Both the position numbers and the translations under genes were made by a program. From Candidatus Bathyarchaeum sp. (GTDB taxonomy: Archaea; Thermoproteota; Bathyarchaeia; Bathyarchaeales; Bathyarchaeaceae), in the NCBI GenBank assembly GCA_003096235.1, contig PIXT01000042.1:1-10957 (forward strand): a DNA stretch of 10,957 bases, given 5' to 3'. Below the pieces are notes generated by a model that was not told the origin of the DNA, did no database searches, and saw only the letters and a list, made by a program, of their open reading frames with translations. Below, piece by piece: positions 1 through 6,920 of the stretch; positions within the stretch are counted from its first letter, which is position 1; each line of letters opens with the position of its first letter.

Positions 1-657
<657 letters not shown>

Positions 658-733
658 TCATACTTTATGAAACCAAAAGTAATTTTACAATGCCAACAGA
701 ATCATTCACAATACGCAACGAAGCTGATTAAAC

Positions 734-1414
734 ATGATCAAAGCAGTAATCTTTGACCTTGATGGAACTCTTGTGTCATTTAATCTTGATGTCAAAGCAT
801 GCAGAACAAAAGTCATACAATACCTTACAGAGCAAAATATCCCACACTCCTTATTCTCGATGAAAGAAACCGCGTTTGACATGCTACTGAAAACAAAAAA
901 ATACATGAAAACAAACGGAATCGAGTATCAAAAGTTTGTGACAATTGAAAACACGGTATTTTCTATCGTAGAAAGTTTCGAGTTGGAATCTGCTAAAACA
1001 ACCAAAATGTTTCAGGGAATACCTCAAACCCTCAAAGCATTAAAGGAGATGAAACTAAAAATTGCTGTATGCACAATAAGCAGCAAAAAGGCAGCATCCT
1101 ACATTCTTAACCGCTTTAACATTCAACAGTTTTTCGATTCTGTGATACCGCGGGAGTCCGTTTCTAAGGTAAAACCCAATCCAATCCACGTATTAGCAAC
1201 ATTGAATTCTTTGAAGGTTAAAGCTCAGGAAGCAGTGTTAATTGGAGACAGCGTCAAAGATGTAGCCGCTGCGATACAGCTCGATGTTATTGCTGTTGGA
1301 GTGACAACAGGGCTTTCATCTAAAGAAGAGTTGATCAATTCTGGGGCACATTATATCGCCTCTTCAGTTAGTGAAGTACCAAAACTAATACGTCAACTCA
1401 ATGAGCAAGTCTAA
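734..1414 (+). CDS. HAD-superfamily hydrolase, phosphoglycolate phosphatase-like
   Basis: A 226-residue cytoplasmic phosphatase of the haloacid dehalogenase superfamily, subfamily I with an alpha-helical cap. All four motifs are visible: motif I FDLDGT with nucleophile Asp8 and Asp10, motif II ending in Thr114 (AVCTIS), motif III Lys147 in KVKPNP, and motif IV IGDSVKD with Asp172 and Asp176 for Mg binding. Residues about 15-85 are the helical cap inserted after motif I, which gives substrate choice and cannot be read for specificity. The start is fixed by an in-frame TGA three codons upstream (codons TGA-TTA-AAC-ATG). No clear ribosome binding site precedes it, so it may be leaderless or have a short leader. 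Phosphoglycolate or another small phosphomonoester is a family guess; the substrate is unknown. Confidence 0.88.
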   Translation: MIKAVIFDLDGTLVSFNLDVKACRTKVIQYLTEQNIPHSLFSMKETAFDMLLKTKKYMKTNGIEYQKFVTIENTVFSIVESFELESAKTTKMFQGIPQTLKALKEMKLKIAVCTISSKKAASYILNRFNIQQFFDSVIPRESVSKVKPNPIHVLATLNSLKVKAQEAVLIGDSVKDVAAAIQLDVIAVGVTTGLSSKEELINSGAHYIASSVSEVPKLIRQLNEQV

Positions 1415-1599
1415 TATTCTGGTCTGAATCTGAGTCAGCAAGATTGCTAAGTTAGATTTGAGTTCATAATTGCGCCATCATAATTCATTAATCTATGGTC
1501 TGCTGAATCAAGTTCAACTGTTTCAGAAATGAGGACGTTGGCTCGAGATATGGTAAAATCATTAACCGAACAGTTAACGCAAACCAGTTCGGGTTTAAC

Positions 1600-1605
1600 A
1601 GGTGA
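1600..1605 (+). promoter_or_regulatory. Ribosome binding site that decides the kinase start
   Basis: AGGTGA lies 4 bases before ATG 1610. The longer frame from ATG 1529 has no such site, and its 27 extra residues precede the first strand of the receiver domain, so 1610 is the better start. Confidence 0.65.
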
Positions 1606-1609
1606 ACAT

Positions 1610-3829
1610 ATGGTACATGTTTTACATGTAGATGACGATGCAGATTTTTTAGTTATCTCTAAACGGCATTTAAAGAAATATGGCTCATTCGAAATAGATA
1701 ATGCGTTATCAGTTACAGCGGCAATGAAAAAAATTGAACAAAAATCTTATGACACCATAATTTCGGACTATCAAATTTTTGACGCAAATGGCTTAGATTT
1801 CTTCAAACAATTAAGAGCAAACGGAAACAATACTCCATTTATTTTATTCACCGGAGAATACCGAGAAGAAATTGCAATTGAAGCTCTAACTCTTGGCGCA
1901 GAAAGATATTTCAACAAAAATGAAAAACAAGAAAAACTGTATTTTGAACTTGCATACGCCATAAAAAAAACTGTGAAAAACAAAAACGCAGAAACGCTTC
2001 AAGAATCTGAAAGCAGATACAAAATGATGATAGACCATGCTCCAGACATAATACTCACTGCAGACAACAATGGAATTGTTACATCATGTAACTCCACTTT
2101 TGAACGAGAAACAGGCTACTCCAAGTCCGAAGTTTTAGATAAGAGCTTTTTAGAGACCCCATTTGCAAGAGGGATGGACATAGAATTTGCGAAAACATTG
2201 TTCAGTAATGTCCTCCAAGGAAAAACTCAGGAACCTGCTGAAATCACATGGCTCCATAAAGACGGAACTCTTAGAGCATCTGAATTACGAATAAATCTGA
2301 ATAAAAAGAATGACAAAACAGTTGATTTAATTGTATTTGCACATGACATAACAGAACAAAAAAAAGCTGAAGAAGCAGTACACCAGCAACAAGAAATTCT
2401 TGAAGCACTTGCACGAGGACTTGATGTTGGTCTAGTAATGGTCTCAAAAGATTATCGTATTTTGTGGTCAAATAATACCGCCAAAGAAGATAGAGTTGAT
2501 TTAGATTGCAAAAAATGTTATGAGCGTATGCATCAAAAAACAAGTATTTGCCCTGACTGTGGAGTTAAACAGATATTTGAAAAAAAACAGGATAGACTTG
2601 TAACTGAAAGATTTGTCAAAAACTTGGATGGAACTGATTCTTGGATCGAAACAACTATCACACCCATCAAAGACAAAAAGGGAAACATCATAGCGGCATT
2701 AGAATTAGTTATCCCCATAAACGAGCGCAAAAAAGCTGAAATCGCACTAAAAGATTCAGAGAAAAAATTTCGTGCAATAACTGCTTCTGCAAACGACAGC
2801 ATAATTTTAATCGATAATGAAGGAAAAATTGTGCACTGGAACCCTGCCGCAGAAACAATGTTTGGATACACAAAACAAGAAGTTATTGGAAAAAATCTGC
2901 ACATTCTTCTTGCCCCAAAACAGTTCCATAAAAAGTACACTGAAGGCTTTGCAATATTCAAACAAACTGGAAAAGGAGAAGTTATCGGTAAAAATTTTGA
3001 AATCGAAGGCATCAAAAAAGACGGCAAAGTAATCTCGATAGAACTTTCGCTTTCAGCTCTTAAACTAAATGAAAACTGGCACGCACTTGCGATAGTAAGA
3101 GATAACACAGAAAGAAAGACAGCATGGGGGTCGTTGGAGGAGACCATTAATGAATTGGTTAGAATCAACGAAAAGTTAGGTGTTGTCGGCAGATTGACAC
3201 GGCATGACGCCAGAAATAAACTTTCAGTCATACTAAATAACATCTATCTGGCTAAAATTGGATTAAGTGAAGACAAAAATAATTTACAATATTTTCATGC
3301 CGTTGAATCTGCGGTTGATCAAATGGAGGAAATTTTCGCGTTTGCAAGAGCCTACGAGATGCTGGGCATTGAAGAACTAGTATACTCAAATGTGGAAAAG
3401 AGCTTTAAAGAAGCATCTTTGCTTTTTTCTGGAATAGACAAAATCACATTTGTTAATGATTGCCCAGGATTAACTGTTCTGTCCGATTCGTTGCTCAGGC
3501 AACTATTCTATAATCTGATTCACAACTCGCTGGTACATGGAAAAAAGGTCAGCCAAATTCAATTGCACTACAAAGAAGAGAAAGAACAGCTTAAGTTGAT
3601 CTATACCGATAACGGAGTTGGCATACCTGAAGATGAAAAACAAAAAATCTTTGGGGAAGGCTACGGCAAAGGCACAGGATATGGGCTATATTTGATAAAA
3701 AAAATCTGTGAAGATTACGGCTGGACAATACACGAAACAGGTGTACTCGGCAAAGGAGCGCAATTCGATATGACAATTCCTAAGACAAACAAAGAAGGCA
3801 AACTATCCTATCTTTTTGTCAAAGAATAA
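1610..3829 (+). CDS. Soluble hybrid sensor histidine kinase: REC-PAS-PAS(Cys-rich)-PAS-HisKA-HATPase
   Basis: A 739-residue signalling kinase (numbering from ATG 1610; 766 if ATG 1529 is used). Residues 1-120 form a receiver domain with acidic pocket Asp8-Asp10, phospho-acceptor Asp53 (IISDYQ), Thr81 and Lys103. A PAS domain follows at about 137-251. A second PAS-like domain at about 262-375 carries CxxC-x10-CxxC (Cys300, 303, 314, 317), a likely metal or redox site. A third PAS domain spans about 383-501 (HWNPAAETMFGYT). The phosphotransfer helix contains His532 in LTRHDARNKLSVI. The ATPase has N box Asn639 (NLIHNSLVHG), G1 DNGVGI with Asp667, and a G2 box GKGTGYGL. There is no transmembrane segment, so it senses a cytoplasmic signal. 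The receiver at the N-terminus suggests that a partner kinase acts upstream. No separate response regulator gene is adjacent. Its 3' end faces the DUF35 gene 13 bases away. Confidence 0.92.
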   Translation: MVHVLHVDDDADFLVISKRHLKKYGSFEIDNALSVTAAMKKIEQKSYDTIISDYQIFDANGLDFFKQLRANGNNTPFILFTGEYREEIAIEALTLGAERYFNKNEKQEKLYFELAYAIKKTVKNKNAETLQESESRYKMMIDHAPDIILTADNNGIVTSCNSTFERETGYSKSEVLDKSFLETPFARGMDIEFAKTLFSNVLQGKTQEPAEITWLHKDGTLRASELRINLNKKNDKTVDLIVFAHDITEQKKAEEAVHQQQEILEALARGLDVGLVMVSKDYRILWSNNTAKEDRVDLDCKKCYERMHQKTSICPDCGVKQIFEKKQDRLVTERFVKNLDGTDSWIETTITPIKDKKGNIIAALELVIPINERKKAEIALKDSEKKFRAITASANDSIILIDNEGKIVHWNPAAETMFGYTKQEVIGKNLHILLAPKQFHKKYTEGFAIFKQTGKGEVIGKNFEIEGIKKDGKVISIELSLSALKLNENWHALAIVRDNTERKTAWGSLEETINELVRINEKLGVVGRLTRHDARNKLSVILNNIYLAKIGLSEDKNNLQYFHAVESAVDQMEEIFAFARAYEMLGIEELVYSNVEKSFKEASLLFSGIDKITFVNDCPGLTVLSDSLLRQLFYNLIHNSLVHGKKVSQIQLHYKEEKEQLKLIYTDNGVGIPEDEKQKIFGEGYGKGTGYGLYLIKKICEDYGWTIHETGVLGKGAQFDMTIPKTNKEGKLSYLFVKE

Positions 3830-3842
3830 CAGCTATCGACAA

Positions 3843-4241
3843 TTAAACTGGTCTAAAGAAGTATCTGCTCCAAGCAGGCCATTTAACTGAAATTGGTGTA
3901 TCAAAACAAACTTTTAGTTCCAGTCCTACTCTGAGATTCTCAGGAGCTATATCACAAACCATTCCAGGTAAACGAAGACCGCTCTCGAATTCCACAATGC
4001 CAACAGTGTATGGCGTCATCGATGCAAACTGGTCAGGTGCAACATAAACTATTGTGTAACTAAGCAACTTACCTGCCCCTTCAATTTCAATCCACGATAA
4101 GTTTGTGGAAAGACAGTTGGTGCACATGGGTTTTGGCGGCAAAAGCACAGTTCCGCATTCACTACATTTGGCAGCCATCAACCGCTTTTCGCTTACAAAC
4201 TTGTAGAAACCTGATACTGTGAAATTACGTTCATCAGATAT
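3843..4241 (-). CDS. DUF35 (OB-fold, zinc-ribbon) acyl-CoA-associated protein, thiolase partner, apparent AUA start
   Basis: A small cytoplasmic protein that pairs with the upstream thiolase. In archaea, DUF35 proteins bridge acetoacetyl-CoA thiolase and HMG-CoA synthase in the mevalonate pathway (established for methanogens); that role here is inferred from family and neighbour. From AUA 4241 it is 132 residues. A helical N-terminus (FTVSGFYKFVSEKRLM) is followed by a rubredoxin-like zinc ribbon, Cys26, 29, 40 and 43, then an OB-fold (SYTIVYVAPDQF, YTVGIVEFESG). No ATG, GTG or TTG lies between the upstream TAG in this frame and the TTG at 4181. A TTG 4181 or ATG 4178 start would remove the conserved N-terminal helix and has no good ribosome binding site. 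AUA sits 7 bases after AGGAGGG and 2 bases after the thiolase stop. A G-to-A difference in assembly is the main alternative. HMG-CoA synthase is not in the window. Confidence 0.85.
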   Translation of the reverse strand: MSDERNFTVSGFYKFVSEKRLMAAKCSECGTVLLPPKPMCTNCLSTNLSWIEIEGAGKLLSYTIVYVAPDQFASMTPYTVGIVEFESGLRLPGMVCDIAPENLRVGLELKVCFDTPISVKWPAWSRYFFRPV

Positions 4242-4243
4242 CT

Positions 4244-5416
4244 TTAATCCCTCCTGTAAATATGCACACTAGCTGTGGCTCCAGACCCGCCAACATTATG
4301 GCTTAAACCGATTTCGGCGCCATCCACTTGCCTCTTCTGAGCTTGCCCAGTCAATTGCAAGTATATTTCGTATGCCTGAGCAGTACCAGTTGCCCCAACA
4401 GGATGACCTTTAGATTTCAGCCCTCCACTAGGGTTGACGGGAAGCTTTCCTCCAAGCTCAGTGGCTCCTTCAGCTATTAGTTTTCCGCCTTTTCCAGAAC
4501 CACAAAAACCAAGATCTTCGTACGCTAGTATCTCGGCTATAGTGAAGCAGTCATGAACCTCTGCAACATCAACATCTTTAGAACCTAAATCCGCCATAGT
4601 ATATGCCTCTTGTCCCGCAAGTCTTGCAGCTTTAAGTGAGGTTAGTTCGTCTCTTTCGTACAATCCGATAGTGTCGCTGGCCTGTCCAGACCCGATTATG
4701 TGAACGGGTGTGTCTGTATATTGTTTAGCAATGTCTGGACTCGTCAAAACTAGGCAGCTGGCTCCGTCAGTTATCAGTGAGCAGTCATAAAGTTTTAGGG
4801 GCCATGCAACAACCTTCGACGTCAAAGCTTTTTCTAGAGTTATCTCTTTTTGCATGTGAGCTTTCGGGTTTAAGGCTCCGTTGTGATGATTCTTAACTGC
4901 TACTTGAGCCATTTGCTCTTCTGTTGTGCCGTACTTGTGCATATGAGCGGTAGCCATAAGAGCATACAGTCCCGGAAAAGTTATTCCATTCCACTGCTCA
5001 AACGGCATGTCCGATGCCATAGCCAAATACTCTGTTACCTCTGCTGTGGTGCGGTGAGTCATTTTTTCTACACCACCAACCATAACAACCTTGTGTAATC
5101 CTGAGAGTATTGCCATTATTGCGGTTCGTAGTGCTGATCCGGATGAGGCACATGCAGATTCGATTCTTATTGCAGGTTTTGGAAGTAAACCCGCCCAGTT
5201 GGCTAATGTTGGTCCAGTGTGTCCTTGATGTTCATATGATTCTCCCATGTGACCCACGAATAATGCTTCGATGTCTTTTGCTGGATTAAGATTAGGGCAC
5301 CTGTCGAACGATTCTTTGGTTGCTTCTGCAAAGAGTTCTCTGCAGATTGTTCCTTCTCGGCGTCCAAACTTGGATAGCCCTGCGGATACGATTGAAACTA
5401 ATGGTTTACCTGCCAA
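4244..5416 (-). CDS. Acetyl-CoA C-acetyltransferase (SCP2-like archaeal thiolase)
   Basis: A 390-residue cytoplasmic enzyme that condenses two acetyl-CoA to acetoacetyl-CoA or runs the reverse cleavage. The nucleophile is Cys89 in ESACASSGSA. Other family motifs are GGVEKMT (115-120), EVHDCFTIAE (His288), and GHPVGATGTAQ (His338). The C-terminal Cys of classical thiolases is replaced by HNVGGSGA (373-380), as in SCP2-type thiolases, which use the His/Cys set elsewhere. The start is TTG at 5416, since TGA lies immediately upstream in frame; GGGAGG lies 8 bases before it. Promoter of its own, then DUF35 2-3 bases after its stop. This pair suits acetoacetyl-CoA supply to isoprenoid lipids; a role in fatty acid or ketone breakdown is an alternative that the sequence cannot exclude. 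Confidence 0.93.
   Translation of the reverse strand: MAGKPLVSIVSAGLSKFGRREGTICRELFAEATKESFDRCPNLNPAKDIEALFVGHMGESYEHQGHTGPTLANWAGLLPKPAIRIESACASSGSALRTAIMAILSGLHKVVMVGGVEKMTHRTTAEVTEYLAMASDMPFEQWNGITFPGLYALMATAHMHKYGTTEEQMAQVAVKNHHNGALNPKAHMQKEITLEKALTSKVVAWPLKLYDCSLITDGASCLVLTSPDIAKQYTDTPVHIIGSGQASDTIGLYERDELTSLKAARLAGQEAYTMADLGSKDVDVAEVHDCFTIAEILAYEDLGFCGSGKGGKLIAEGATELGGKLPVNPSGGLKSKGHPVGATGTAQAYEIYLQLTGQAQKRQVDGAEIGLSHNVGGSGATASVHIYRRD
4249..4255 (-). promoter_or_regulatory. Strong ribosome binding site inside the thiolase end, serving DUF35
   Basis: AGGAGGG on the minus strand encodes the last Arg-Arg of the thiolase and stands 7 bases before the ATA at 4241-4239. Its strength and spacing point to translation starting there, coupled to thiolase termination. 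Confidence 0.65.
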
Positions 5417-5474
5417 TCATCGAGCCTCCCTTAAAGAGTGGTTACATAGCAGTTAGTAAATGTTACCTGAATAA

Positions 5475-5483
5475 CTATTTATG
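5475..5483 (-). promoter_or_regulatory. Possible TATA box for the thiolase-DUF35 operon
   Basis: The minus strand reads CATAAATAG about 60 bases before the TTG start. Transcription would begin near 5453, leaving a leader of some 35 bases that contains the GGGAGG ribosome binding site. The match is moderate. Confidence 0.35.
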
Positions 5484-5520
5484 ACCAGCATTCCTGAAAT
5501 GTTTATTGTAATTGATGTGG

Positions 5521-5528
5521 GTATATTT
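5521..5528 (+). promoter_or_regulatory. Possible TATA box for the small ferredoxin
   Basis: GTATATTT lies 66 bases before GTG 5587. The predicted transcript start near 5547 would leave about 40 bases of leader if GTG is the true start, or almost none if translation begins further up in the same frame. Confidence 0.4.
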
Positions 5529-5586
5529 TGGGCGGTGAGTTGAAGTAAAGTCACAGGAAGCTGAAAAATACAGATACAACAAGTCT

Positions 5587-5763
5587 GTGTACATTGCGGC
5601 GATTGGAAAGTGTGGCGTCTGCTATTTTTGCGTGAATGCTTGCCCAGAAAACGCCATCAAAGAGTGGAATCCCCCAACAATTAACAACTCTCGATGCACA
5701 CGATGTATGAAATGTGTTGAAGCTTGTCCACGAAATGTACTGCAAATAGTACATAACACATAA
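5587..5763 (+). CDS. Small dicluster ferredoxin, 2x[4Fe-4S]
   Basis: About 58 residues when started at GTG 5587. Two complete CxxCxxCxxxCP motifs are present: CGVCYFCVNACP and, 29 residues on, CTRCMKCVEACP. Each should bind one [4Fe-4S] cluster, so the protein would carry single electrons in the cytoplasm. Spacing and length match bacterial-type 2[4Fe-4S] ferredoxins. The frame stays open upstream to TGA at 5536 with plausible residues (ending EKYRYNKS) but without an ATG, GTG or TTG. GTG 5587 has no ribosome binding site, whereas GGTGA (5534-5538) stands 6 bases before a GTA at 5545. The true N-terminus is therefore unsettled and could be 14 residues longer. No redox enzyme gene is adjacent, so the partner is unknown. 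A hairpin with a T-run follows its stop. Confidence 0.82.
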   Translation: MYIAAIGKCGVCYFCVNACPENAIKEWNPPTINNSRCTRCMKCVEACPRNVLQIVHNT

Positions 5764-5798
5764 AACGGTGCCCAATGTAGATGGCCTGCAGTTTTAAG

Positions 5799-5823
5799 CA
5801 AGTTTTTCTGAAAAACTTGTTTT
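5799..5823 (+). terminator. Hairpin plus T-run after the ferredoxin gene
   Basis: CAAGTTTTT (5799-5807) and AAAAACTTG (5811-5819) are perfect 9-base arms around a CTG loop, followed by TTTT. It stands 36 bases after the ferredoxin stop and would end that transcript. Confidence 0.6.
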
Positions 5824-5866
5824 CAACAATCAGATGCTGTCTGTTATCTGGGTTGCAAACAAAACA

Positions 5867-5885
5867 AATATCTATTTTAGATATT
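5867..5885. promoter_or_regulatory. Palindrome upstream of the ferritin-like gene
   Basis: AATATCT and AGATATT are perfect 7-base arms around ATTTT, ending 26 bases before the ATG at 5912. The centre could act as a TATA element and the arms as a dimeric operator, for example for a metal-responsive repressor; the regulator is speculative. Confidence 0.4.
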
Positions 5886-5911
5886 ACAGTAGTCAGTGAG
5901 GTAAAATTCAT

Positions 5912-6196
5912 ATGTTGTCAGAAAAGCCGATTAAACTCGAAAAAGTTGGAAAAAAATTTACAGACAGAGAAATTTTGAGGCTAGCGATCATCGCTGAGTT
6001 GGATGCTGTGAATTTGTATGAACAGCTGGCTGCGGCAACGGAGAATGAAGCAATTCGCGAAGTGTTGTTAGATGTGGCAAAAGAGGAGAAAACTCATGTG
6101 GGCGAATTCCATACTTTGCTGCTAAGAGAAGATGAAGAACAAGTTGAAGAGTTACAGCATGGAAAAGAAGAGGTCGAGGAAGAACTAGGGCTTTAA
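5912..6196 (+). CDS. Encapsulin-type ferritin-like protein (EncFtn-like), stand-alone
   Basis: A 94-residue, two-helix half-ferritin. Helix 1 is LRLAIIAELDAVNLYEQLAA (about 22-41) and helix 2 is IREVLLDVAKEEKTHVGEFHTLL (48-70). Glu29, Tyr36, Glu59 and His62 show the same spacing as the ferroxidase ligands Glu32, Tyr39, Glu62 and His65 of characterised encapsulated ferritins, which assemble as a decamer and oxidise Fe(II) between subunits. The sequence strongly resembles the ferritin-like domain fused to the N-terminus of the Pyrococcus furiosus encapsulin, including the LREDEEQVEEL and acidic tail region. Here the protein stops after the acidic tail and no encapsulin shell gene follows. ATG 5912 has GTGAGGT 9 bases upstream. 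Likely roles are iron oxidation/storage or oxidative stress defence. A rubrerythrin-type function is less likely because no rubredoxin domain is present. Confidence 0.85.
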   Translation: MLSEKPIKLEKVGKKFTDREILRLAIIAELDAVNLYEQLAAATENEAIREVLLDVAKEEKTHVGEFHTLLLREDEEQVEELQHGKEEVEEELGL

Positions 6197-6214
6197 GGTC
6201 AAATATTTTGCCCA

Positions 6215-6230
6215 TTTTTTTGGAGTTTTT
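6215..6230 (+). terminator. T-rich termination signal after the ferritin-like gene
   Basis: Two T-runs (7 and 5 T) within 16 bases, about 19 bases after the stop, fit archaeal intrinsic termination, which needs T-tracts and no stem. Confidence 0.45.
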
Positions 6231-6238
6231 CCCGAGAA

Positions 6239-6247
6239 TTTAAATTA
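6239..6247 (+). promoter_or_regulatory. TATA box for the cyclophilin gene
   Basis: TTTAAATTA is centred 27 bases before ATG 6270, so transcription would start at or next to the ATG and give a leaderless mRNA. This favours ATG 6270 over the TTG at 6264. Confidence 0.55.
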
Positions 6248-6269
6248 ATGTATGTTGTAACCGTTGGAC

Positions 6270-6902
6270 ATGAGTCCCAGTAAATCTCGCCGACGACGTC
6301 GACCACGAAAAAAGAATAACAACAACAAAATAATAGGCATCGTAGCAGTGTTGGCTGTTGTTGTAGCAATTATAGTTGGATATGTCATGTTAAGTGATAA
6401 TGGTTCAAGTGAGGAGCTTCCAAGCAGCAATAAGGTAGTGCTTGTTACAACGATGGGAAACATTGTAATCGAGTTACGGGATGATATGCCGATTACGACA
6501 AGTAATTTCAAGAATCTGGTTGAGCAGGGAGTATATGAAGACACAACATTCCACAGAGTGGTTAACCTGCCACAGAATCTTGTCATGATTCAGGGAGGAA
6601 ACCCAAGTACTGGAAGCTGGTCTGGAGGAACAATACCTTCCATATCTGATGAATTTTCGGATAACCCAGAAAACAACAAGAACGAAAGGGCAACCATAGC
6701 GATGGCGAATTATGGTCCAAACACTGGAAGTAGCCAGTTTTTCATTAATGGTGCATATAACAGTCACCTTGATAATGTGCATCCAGTTTTTGGGGACGTA
6801 ATCGAGGGAATGGATGTTGTTGACGCAATTTTGAACGTGGAAACAGACGGAAATAATGCACCAATAACATCAGTTGTATTAACCACGGCAGTCTTCGACT
6901 AA
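6270..6902 (+). CDS. Membrane-anchored peptidyl-prolyl cis-trans isomerase (cyclophilin)
   Basis: A 210-residue cyclophilin that isomerises Xaa-Pro bonds. Residues 7-15 form a strongly basic stretch (RRRRRPRKK), followed by NNNNK and one transmembrane helix (about 20-41), so by the positive-inside rule the catalytic domain is outside the cell. The domain runs from about 56 to 210. It has FHR with catalytic Arg96, MIQGG with Gln108, and MANYGPNTGSSQFFIN with Gln156 and Phe157. HLDNVHPVFG replaces the Trp of human CypA by His166. The segment between FHR and MIQGG is 4 residues longer than in CypA, which enlarges the loop beside the active site. The fold and key residues predict an active folding helper for exported proteins. 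TTG 6264 is the alternative start and adds two residues. The gene ends 18 bases from the convergent Pelota-like gene. Confidence 0.9.
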   Translation: MSPSKSRRRRRPRKKNNNNKIIGIVAVLAVVVAIIVGYVMLSDNGSSEELPSSNKVVLVTTMGNIVIELRDDMPITTSNFKNLVEQGVYEDTTFHRVVNLPQNLVMIQGGNPSTGSWSGGTIPSISDEFSDNPENNKNERATIAMANYGPNTGSSQFFINGAYNSHLDNVHPVFGDVIEGMDVVDAILNVETDGNNAPITSVVLTTAVFD

Positions 6903-6920
6903 CATACACCCTGATAACAG

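Noticed and set aside
2533..3243. 236-codon minus-strand frame inside the sensor kinase gene
   Set aside because: It is antisense to clear PAS and HisKA coding sequence and its Ser/Phe-rich residues are what the reverse of a Glu/Lys-rich gene gives.
6264..6269. TTG start for the cyclophilin gene
   Set aside because: ATG 6270 is 27 bases from the TATA centre and fits a leaderless start better; the difference is two residues.
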